Assembly (NCBI GenBank): GCA_020724505.1
Contig: DYGV01000026.1
Coordinates: forward strand, 444 to 34,987
DNA: 34,544 nt
Reading direction: 5' to 3'
Origin: Anaerolinea thermophila
GTDB taxonomy: Bacteria; Chloroflexota; Anaerolineae; Anaerolineales; UBA4823
The stretch's first letter is position 1. Each line of letters opens with the position of its first letter. The position numbers and the translations under genes are program-made. Positions 7,745 to 13,837 of the stretch are shown here, piece after piece. The notes under the pieces were generated by a model. The model searched no databases. It saw nothing but the letters and a program-made list of their open reading frames with translations, and was not told the DNA's origin.

Positions 7745-8539
7745 TCATGGCGCTTCGTCACCAAGGCCGTAACCACCCTCGATTAACTCTTTCAGCCGTT
7801 GAGCGAAGCGAGCAGCCGGAGCGCCGTCCACAATGTCGTGATCGAAACTGATCGTGACGCTCAGGTATTCGCGGATCTCGATCCGACCCTCAATCACGCC
7901 CGGTTTCTCGGCAATGCCGCCAAGCGTGATCTGAAGTGTATGATTGGAGACTGGAATCCCCCATCCTGCCCCGCTCCCGAACATCCCAACCGCGGTTACG
8001 ATGGCAGTGCCAAAATACTCCTTCAACCAGCGTGGGTTCTTGAAAAGTATCCAATAAAATAATCGCCTGACGATCCCAGGCAACGCGATGAACCAATGGA
8101 TGAACCTCGCTTCGCGACTACTTTCATGGCCGGCCTGGAACCCCCGAATTTCCTCGTGAAGCTCTCGAAAGCTCTTATGGTTAACCGCCCGGATGATGTG
8201 GGGGCGGATTATCTTTCGACCATCCACCTCAACCTCAAATAAGGTGCTCACATCTACCTCGTCAAATAGCACGAGTTGACCCCGCCAGTCCCGGTAAGCG
8301 TGCATGTGCTTGTTCATATCCATCGCTTGACCCAGGCAGGCGATGATAAACGCTGTAAAGGAAAGGGTTTCACCGGTTCGCGCCTTGTGAGCGCGGATCA
8401 GCCGACGGGGGCGGGTGACATCTATCTCCAACAGCCCATGGATGATGTGCTTCTGACGGCCCATGCGCCCGCCATCCACCATCAGGCGCCGCATCTTCGG
8501 GAAAGGGAGGGTTGTATAACTGTCATGGTTCTCAGGCAT
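7745..8539 (-). CDS. Stand-alone 2-oxoacid dehydrogenase E2-type (CAT-fold) acyltransferase
   Basis: The 264-residue protein matches only the catalytic domain of dihydrolipoamide acyltransferases, which shares its fold with chloramphenicol acetyltransferase. The catalytic signature appears as SFDHDIVDGAPAARF near residue 235 (H-x3-DG). There is no lipoyl domain or subunit-binding domain, and no E1 or E3 gene is nearby, so it is unlikely to act in a classical 2-oxoacid dehydrogenase complex. It starts 3 bp after the stop of the upstream glycosyltransferase gene, so the two probably form an operon. Acyl transfer to a glycosylated lipid or other small molecule is a reasonable inference, not shown by the sequence. 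Confidence 0.82.
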   Translation of the reverse strand: MPENHDSYTTLPFPKMRRLMVDGGRMGRQKHIIHGLLEIDVTRPRRLIRAHKARTGETLSFTAFIIACLGQAMDMNKHMHAYRDWRGQLVLFDEVDVSTLFEVEVDGRKIIRPHIIRAVNHKSFRELHEEIRGFQAGHESSREARFIHWFIALPGIVRRLFYWILFKNPRWLKEYFGTAIVTAVGMFGSGAGWGIPVSNHTLQITLGGIAEKPGVIEGRIEIREYLSVTISFDHDIVDGAPAARFAQRLKELIEGGYGLGDEAP

Positions 8540-8542
8540 TGG

Positions 8543-9802
8543 TCATACTCCCAGGCGCTCTTTTATTACTCTCACTGCATTGTCCACGCCATTCTCAGCG
8601 CGGATCGCCGCTCCTATTCTGGCGGCGCGCTCTTTGATCGCCGGTTGGGTAACTGCGACATGGATGGCGTGAGCCAACCTCTCAGCAGTCAACTTTTTCA
8701 TTGGAATGGGTTTTGTCCCGGCGCCTAAAGCATTAACACGGCTTCCCCAGAATGGCTGGTCCATCATAAAGGGCAGGATCACTGAGGGCGCCCCGGAGCG
8801 TAGCCCCTCCGCTGTTGTTCCTGCGCCTCCATGATGCGCCACGGCCGCCATCCGAGAGAACAACCAGCTATGAGGAGCAGAATTGATGACGAAAACACGA
8901 TTGGGGGCTGAAATTGCGTGGATGCCGCCCCAGCCTGTGAGCAGCAGTCCCCGTTGGCCGCTAATCACTAGGGCTTCTAAGATGATATGCGCCAGTCGCT
9001 CCGGGTGAAGACCGGACATACTGCCAAAACCAACATAAATGGGTGGATCGCCTGCATCTAAAAACGATTCGAGTTCGGGTGGAGGTCGCCATTCTGTGTC
9101 GGCATCTGGCAACCAATAGCCGGTGATGTACACACTCTCGGGCCAATCTGATGGATGAGGAATAACCGTGGAGCTATATGCACCCAACAGCGGCGTTGTC
9201 TTGAGGATGTGGTAGAAGCTGGTTGAGGTGTGAGGCGGTAGTCCAAAGCGTCGGCGGAAGCTGTTCACAAAAGGACGATACCATTGCCAGATGATTTGCA
9301 GCATGATAATGCCTGAGAGGCGATTGTTAAGTCCGCCCAGATTTTTCTGCAGCGGCCAGCCGGCTGCTGGAAAGGCGCGAGTTGGCAGCAACGGGGTTGG
9401 TTCAACGTTGATCAACGGGATGCTCAGCACCTCCGTAATTGTCTTGGCGAAGGTAGCGAAGATAGCCAACGAGATCATCGCATCGGCGTTGCGGCAAGCT
9501 TCGAACGCATCTTCAGCCATTTGCAAAGCCACCGGGCCGAGCATCTTTCTCATGGCGCTGACCTGTTTGAGAGGGTTTGCGTCGCCATCCTCCATGAACC
9601 TACGACCGGTTTCACTCGCCATGATCTGCTGAACATCCCCCCGCAGTGGATGAAATCGCAGCTCATATTCCTGAACCAAAGCGGCGAAGTTCTCCGGGAC
9701 GGCCAGAAGTACATCAAAACCTGCTCGTTGTAGCCCCCTGCCCAGCATGACGCATGGCTGGATATCGCCTCGGGAACCTGCCGCAAAGATTGTGATGCGC
9801 AT
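8543..9802 (-). CDS. Glycosyltransferase, GT1/UGT-like (sterol or macrolide glucosyltransferase type)
   Basis: The 419-residue GT-B protein starts with MRITIFAAGSRGDIQP, the N-terminal acceptor-domain motif of bacterial UGT and sterol glucosyltransferase relatives. The C-terminal donor-binding motif is AHHGGAGTTAEGLRSGAPS followed by PFMMDQPFWGSRV, the nucleotide-sugar site of family GT1. No membrane segment or signal peptide is evident. It is transcribed just ahead of a CAT-fold acyltransferase, suggesting a two-step glycosylation and acylation of a lipid, carotenoid-like or polyketide acceptor. The acceptor cannot be inferred from sequence alone. Confidence 0.9.
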   Translation of the reverse strand: MRITIFAAGSRGDIQPCVMLGRGLQRAGFDVLLAVPENFAALVQEYELRFHPLRGDVQQIMASETGRRFMEDGDANPLKQVSAMRKMLGPVALQMAEDAFEACRNADAMISLAIFATFAKTITEVLSIPLINVEPTPLLPTRAFPAAGWPLQKNLGGLNNRLSGIIMLQIIWQWYRPFVNSFRRRFGLPPHTSTSFYHILKTTPLLGAYSSTVIPHPSDWPESVYITGYWLPDADTEWRPPPELESFLDAGDPPIYVGFGSMSGLHPERLAHIILEALVISGQRGLLLTGWGGIHAISAPNRVFVINSAPHSWLFSRMAAVAHHGGAGTTAEGLRSGAPSVILPFMMDQPFWGSRVNALGAGTKPIPMKKLTAERLAHAIHVAVTQPAIKERAARIGAAIRAENGVDNAVRVIKERLGV

Positions 9803-9848
9803 GGTCGTGGTTTTATATGGAGGATTGAGTCAGCCCAGATGCTGTTTC

Positions 9849-10448
9849 TTACACTTCATCTGCTTCGAACAGCGCCGGTAAATCAGCCGCCCAGGCCCGG
9901 ATCGCCGGCCAGTTTCGCCGCTCGCCGGGTGGCGCCTGGATGATCATCATGACAAATAATACCGCCCACCACTTCAAACGGCCATATTCCAACCGTCCGC
10001 CGAAAACCCCAATGCTTGCCGGTTTGGCAGGTCGGGCAGCCAGGAGGACGGGACGAAGGTAATTCGCAAGGCGGGCATAGCGTTCCCTGAAATTCAACCG
10101 CCCCTCTTTTTGCGGCGGTCTGGGCAATTTATCGTCCACTGTTACCCGCATATTGCCCAAGCTCATTTCGCCGGTCTGCGTCAGGCTCATTGCCATCACA
10201 AACGCCGCCCACGGCATTTGCTGAAGCGCTTTTCGATGTTGCCTGAGGAAGCGCAAAGCAGCACGGTGCCAACCCATGATCATCGGTCCCCCGATCACAA
10301 CGCCATCAAAGGCTTCCAAACCTTCGACCTGGCTGAGAGGCAGCACATCCACTTGGAAACCACTCTTGGCGATCTCCTCGCCCACAGCCTGGGCAACTTC
10401 GGCGGTTGAACCGGCCATCGTGGCGTAGGTAACCAGGATTCTTTTCAT
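9849..10448 (-). CDS. Flavodoxin-domain protein (menaquinone-dependent protoporphyrinogen oxidase-like)
   Basis: The 199-residue protein opens with MKRILVTYATMAGSTAEVA, a flavodoxin fold with the FMN phosphate-binding loop (T-x-AGSTAEVA), followed by VVIGGPMIMGWH, a second flavin-contact region. It belongs to the flavodoxin_5/HemG-like group. True HemG oxidises protoporphyrinogen IX, but many relatives have other redox roles and no heme biosynthesis gene lies nearby, so only the fold is assigned. An AGGAGGTG ribosome-binding site precedes the ATG. It is transcribed in the same direction as the CoA-binding gene about 100 bp upstream. Confidence 0.85.
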   Translation of the reverse strand: MKRILVTYATMAGSTAEVAQAVGEEIAKSGFQVDVLPLSQVEGLEAFDGVVIGGPMIMGWHRAALRFLRQHRKALQQMPWAAFVMAMSLTQTGEMSLGNMRVTVDDKLPRPPQKEGRLNFRERYARLANYLRPVLLAARPAKPASIGVFGGRLEYGRLKWWAVLFVMMIIQAPPGERRNWPAIRAWAADLPALFEADEV

Positions 10449-10547
10449 TGCAGCACCTCCTGAGCCAGGACGCGGTGAGCGTCTTCTAGGCTATTGCGCA
10501 TCATGCGCCGCCATGCCTGCATCTTGGGGGAAATAACCGACGCTATC

Positions 10548-11039
10548 CTAATCGACGCGGTGAAAACCGATGACGCGGAACATCATCCGCATCATAGCGT
10601 GACCGAAATCCGGCTTTAGGAACTGGTTCGGGCAGCTACCTGGAATCACCCGAATGCCGTTCTCGCGGCACATACGCACCGCATCTTGCGACACGCTGGT
10701 CATGCTCCCTGCCAGACCGGGCTTTGTCCCCATCAGGCAATGCATCCAAACGCGCTGGATCCCCAGCTCCACACACTGCTGGACGATTTGCTCGGTAACC
10801 TGGGGATTGGTGAGGATAAACACTGCATCCGGTTTCTCAGGGATGGATTGCAGATTCGGGTAGCAAGGATCGCCCTCAAAAGTCGCCAGGCGCGGATTGA
10901 CCGCGCTGACGGTATAACCCGCCTCTTTGAATTTGCGGTAGGCCAAGTTGCAGCCCGTCTCGCGTTTGTCCGATACGCCGACGACAGCGATCTTTTCTTG
11001 CGCCAGAAAGTCTTGCACGAGTGTATCTATCTTAGACAT
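10548..11039 (-). CDS. CoA-binding domain protein (YccU family)
   Basis: The 163-residue protein matches the CoA_binding_2 family: a Rossmann fold with IAVVGVSDKRETGCNLAYRK at the N-terminus, YTVSAVNPR, and a conserved VWMHCLMGTKPG segment. The frame is open to 11243, but the ATG at 11039 is the likely start because TAGGAG lies 5 bp before it and family similarity begins there. Members resemble the alpha subunit of succinyl-CoA synthetase. Their exact function is generally unknown, and nucleotide or CoA binding is the known property. It may be in an operon with the flavodoxin gene downstream. Confidence 0.88.
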   Translation of the reverse strand: MSKIDTLVQDFLAQEKIAVVGVSDKRETGCNLAYRKFKEAGYTVSAVNPRLATFEGDPCYPNLQSIPEKPDAVFILTNPQVTEQIVQQCVELGIQRVWMHCLMGTKPGLAGSMTSVSQDAVRMCRENGIRVIPGSCPNQFLKPDFGHAMMRMMFRVIGFHRVD

Positions 11040-11436
11040 GGGATCTCCTAATCTTATTAATTTTGTCCTGAAGAACGGGCGGGGGATTTCGAAGTAAGCG
11101 TGAGGCGGATTTGGCGGGCTGCAAACCGACCTCTGCGTTGTATGGAAAAGGGCAGTCTTCCAATAGACGAGGAAGGAGGTTGGATTAGAAGGGCGGACCC
11201 GCAGGACGCTTCTGGCGAAAAAGCAAAACGCCTGTTCAGACAAACTAAGTTGACATTCTATAAGACTTCGAGAGGCGACACAAGGTATAGATTTTCCATA
11301 ACGTGCATGATAAATGTCATGTTTTCATCTGCCTTATGCCCCGGTTAGCCTGATGAAGAGACAATCCGGCCGCGGAAAAATCAGACGCTGCTCAGCCCTT
11401 GCCCCTTTTGCCGGTTTGGATTAGCATTGTGAATAC
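11040..11436. other. Intergenic region between divergent genes
   Basis: About 400 bp separate the CoA-binding gene (-) and the DUF3054 gene (+). The stretch 11240-11330 is AT-rich. It holds an isolated TTGACA at 11250-11255 without a well-placed -10, and an inverted repeat CATGA-N6-TCATG at 11306-11321 of the size bound by CRP/FNR-type regulators. No convincing gene was seen; the open frame 11100-11348 lacks protein-like composition and a ribosome-binding site. Confidence 0.4.
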
Positions 11437-11847
11437 ATGAACGCACAAAATGAGCGCAAATGGTTGATAATTCTGGCAGCCGGGGATTTCATGACAATCG
11501 CCCTGGTCACCATTTATGGTTTTGCCAGCCATAACGAGTTAAACGCGGGCGCGGCGCGCATGTTGACGACGTTTCTGCCGCTGGCAATCGCCTGGCTGGC
11601 TGCCGCGCCGTTTCTGGGCGCTTATGACCACCAGCGAGCAATGGAAGTGCGCCAGTTGTGGCGACCCTTCTGGGCAATGCTCCTGGCGGCGCCGCTGGCG
11701 GCCTGGTTGCGCGGCGTCTGGCTCAATGCGCCGATCTTACCCCTATTTGTGTTCATTCTGGGCGGTGTCAGCGCTCTTGCCATCCTCATCTGGCGAGGCT
11801 GCTTTGTCCTGATCGCTCGGCGCATGTTTGATAACCTAAAAAACTAA
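11437..11847 (+). CDS. DUF3054 family membrane protein
   Basis: The 136-residue protein has four predicted membrane helices (about 8-28, 42-62, 72-92, 98-122). It has the DUF3054 pattern: an N-terminal GDF motif in the first helix, LAIAWLAAAPFLGAYD in the second, and a WRGCF segment near the end. The function of the family is unknown. It ends one base before the ATG of an ECF sigma factor gene and is probably cotranscribed with it, so it might belong to that regulon. No strong ribosome-binding site is visible. Confidence 0.82.
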   Translation: MNAQNERKWLIILAAGDFMTIALVTIYGFASHNELNAGAARMLTTFLPLAIAWLAAAPFLGAYDHQRAMEVRQLWRPFWAMLLAAPLAAWLRGVWLNAPILPLFVFILGGVSALAILIWRGCFVLIARRMFDNLKN

Positions 11848-11848
11848 A

Positions 11849-12457
11849 ATGGATGAAACTGCCTTGATCCAAGCTGCCTTACAAGGCGACCTGGATGCTT
11901 TCAATCGTTTGGTTTTAGCCTACCAGGATATGGTGTACACCCAGGCTTACCGCATGATGGGCGAGCAAGAAGCGGCAGAGGACGCTTCTCAAGACGCCTT
12001 TATCTCCGCTTACCGGAAGCTGGACTCTTATCGCGGCGGCTCCTTCAAAGCCTGGCTGCTGCGCATTGTCACCAATGTTTGTTATGACGAATTGCGCCGT
12101 CGCAAACGACGCCCAACCACACCCCTGGAACCACTGGATAACGAGAACGAGGAGATCGAGTCGCCGCGCTGGATTTCCGATCCGGGCGAATCGCCGGAGG
12201 AAAGCGCCGAAAGAAGCGAGCTCGCTCGCGCATTACAGCGCTGCCTGGACGGACTGCCCCCGGAATTTCGCGCCGTGGTGGCGCTGGTAGATGTCCAGGG
12301 GTTGGATTACAGCGAAGCCGCGCAGGCGCTGGGCGCTCCATTAGGCACGGTGAAGAGCCGGCTGGCGCGAGCGCGCACCCGCATGAGGGATTGTTTGCGA
12401 GGCGTTTGGGAACTTTTACCCGAATCATTTCGTCTGTTGGGGGAGAGTGACACATGA
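11849..12457 (+). CDS. ECF-type RNA polymerase sigma factor
   Basis: The 202-residue protein has the two domains of ECF sigma factors. Region 2 (about 10-80) includes AAEDASQDAFISAYRKLDSY and FKAWLLRIVTNVCYDELRRRKR. Region 4 (about 128-185) includes LPPEFRAVVALVDVQGLDYSEAA and the HTH segment LGAPLGTVKSRLARAR. Its stop overlaps the ATG of the next gene as ATGA (12454-12457), the usual coupling with a cognate anti-sigma factor. The spacing of one base after DUF3054 suggests an operon. The triggering signal is unknown. Confidence 0.95.
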   Translation: MDETALIQAALQGDLDAFNRLVLAYQDMVYTQAYRMMGEQEAAEDASQDAFISAYRKLDSYRGGSFKAWLLRIVTNVCYDELRRRKRRPTTPLEPLDNENEEIESPRWISDPGESPEESAERSELARALQRCLDGLPPEFRAVVALVDVQGLDYSEAAQALGAPLGTVKSRLARARTRMRDCLRGVWELLPESFRLLGESDT

Positions 12458-13233
12458 CCACCCAGATCACGCCCCCGCAATGGGAGGCCCTCTCCTCCTA
12501 TCTTGATAACCAACTGACTCCCCAAGAGCGCGCTCGCCTGGAAACTCACCTGAAACAGGACGCCGAATTACGCCAGGCGCTTGAAGACCTGCGCCGCACG
12601 CGCGCTTTACTCCGAAGTCAGCCGCTTTTGCGCGCCCCGCGTAATTTCACCTTATCGCCAGCCATGGCTGGTGTTCGAACCGGCGCTCGCCGTTCCCCAT
12701 CGGCCGGTCCATATCCCATCCTGCGTCTGGCTTCGGCGCTGGCGACTATCTTCTTCGTCCTCCTCACAGTGGGCGATTTCGCCGTGAGGACCTTTGGCCC
12801 GCAGCCATTGACGATGACGGCCTCTGAACGAGCAGCCGCGCCGGTCTTTGGCATGGGCGGAGGAGGGGGAGGCGGAGGGGGCGGCGCACCGCCAGCGGTG
12901 GAGTTGTTGGCGCCAACTGAAGCGCCCGCCGCACTTGTCCCCGGCGCAGCAGCCTCTCCCATCCCGGATCATAAATCTTTGGTGGTCACGCCCATGGGAA
13001 CGTCGGAGGCGGCGTTGGAGGCGCTTGCCACTCCAGAAGCTGAGGCGCAGGCGAAAGAAGTGCCTATAGAACCCGCAGAGAATGGCGATCGGCAGTTGGA
13101 AAATGAGACGCAGCAACCAGCAGCGCAACGATGGCCGGCACGTGCGTTAATTTTAGCGTTGCAAATCTTGCTGGCGATCTTGGCGGTCGGGGCGGGATTG
13201 GCTGCCTTCTATATGCGCCGCGCAGCGCGCTGA
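12454..13233 (+). CDS. Anti-sigma factor, zinc-less, two-TM with poly-Gly linker
   Basis: The 259-residue protein has a short cytoplasmic domain (about 8-60; LSSYLDNQLTPQERARLETHL is typical of anti-sigma N-termini), a membrane helix (about 88-110), a run of ten glycines at 135-144, an Ala/Pro/Glu-rich linker and a second helix near the C-terminus (about 236-254). The zinc-binding Cys residues of the ZAS H-x3-C-x2-C motif are absent, although His32 occupies the first position. It should hold the sigma factor encoded just upstream at the membrane. The glycine run and second helix are unusual, and the linker between the two helices should be extracytoplasmic. Confidence 0.82.
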   Translation: MTTQITPPQWEALSSYLDNQLTPQERARLETHLKQDAELRQALEDLRRTRALLRSQPLLRAPRNFTLSPAMAGVRTGARRSPSAGPYPILRLASALATIFFVLLTVGDFAVRTFGPQPLTMTASERAAAPVFGMGGGGGGGGGGAPPAVELLAPTEAPAALVPGAAASPIPDHKSLVVTPMGTSEAALEALATPEAEAQAKEVPIEPAENGDRQLENETQQPAAQRWPARALILALQILLAILAVGAGLAAFYMRRAAR

Positions 13234-13238
13234 CGTGA

Positions 13239-13275
13239 CGGAAGTATTCCTTCCGCCAGTGCGCCAATGGCGCTT
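13239..13275 (+). terminator. Tandem short hairpins after the anti-sigma gene
   Basis: CGGAAG (13239-13244) pairs with CTTCCG (13250-13255), and GCGCC (13261-13265) pairs with GGCGC (13269-13273), followed by only three T residues. They start soon after the anti-sigma stop and run into the proposed NUDIX start, so they might attenuate readthrough. Weak as an intrinsic terminator. Confidence 0.3.
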
Positions 13276-13814
13276 TGTTCACTTACAGGTTATTGATTTT
13301 GTGCGCTCAACCCATTGAAGAGGTCAATTTTTGCATCCGCTGCGGGCGACCGCTGGCGGAAGAATTTTGTTTTGGGCGTTTGCGCCCCAAATGTCCCACC
13401 TGCGGCTGGGTTTATTTCGCCGATCCCAAAGTCGCCGTCGCCGCGCTGATCCAACGAGACGGTAAGATCCTATTGACGCGCCGCGCCAACGATCCGCAGC
13501 GCGGTTTATGGAGTTTACCGGCCGGCTTCGTGGACGCTGGCGAAGATCCTCTTCAGGCGATCGAGCGTGAATGTCTGGAGGAAACCGGGTTAACCACGCG
13601 CGTGGCGCGGTTGATAGATGTGCTGTATGGGCAGGAACATCCCCGCGGCGCACATATTCTCATCGCTTATCAGATGGAAATCCTGGGCGGAGAACTGCGA
13701 CCAGGAGACGATGTAGATCGGGTGGATTTCTTCGCCAGAGATGCATTGCCGCCGCTGGCATTCCACACCACACAGAAGATCCTTCAACGCGCTCCAGAGT
13801 CGGATAATTTCTGA
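13275..13814 (+). CDS. NUDIX hydrolase with N-terminal zinc ribbon
   Basis: About 179 residues. A four-Cys zinc ribbon (C20, C23, C40, C43) precedes a NUDIX domain with the complete box GFVDAGEDPLQAIERECLEE continuing into TGL (about 84-106), which provides the Mg-binding Glu residues for hydrolysis of nucleoside diphosphate-linked substrates. The zinc-ribbon NUDIX layout resembles NADH pyrophosphatase NudC and ADP-ribose pyrophosphatase-like proteins, but it lacks the NudC N-terminal domain, so the substrate is unknown. The start is uncertain: no ATG precedes the zinc ribbon in frame, TTG at 13275 is the longest option and TTG at 13299 is an alternative. Confidence 0.85.
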   Translation: MFTYRLLILCAQPIEEVNFCIRCGRPLAEEFCFGRLRPKCPTCGWVYFADPKVAVAALIQRDGKILLTRRANDPQRGLWSLPAGFVDAGEDPLQAIERECLEETGLTTRVARLIDVLYGQEHPRGAHILIAYQMEILGGELRPGDDVDRVDFFARDALPPLAFHTTQKILQRAPESDNF

Positions 13815-13837
13815 AATATCCCCTGGGCAGCAATAGC

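Noticed and set aside
11100-11348. An 82-codon plus-strand frame in the divergent intergenic region
   Set aside because: No ribosome-binding site, no protein-like pattern and it spans regulatory sequence.
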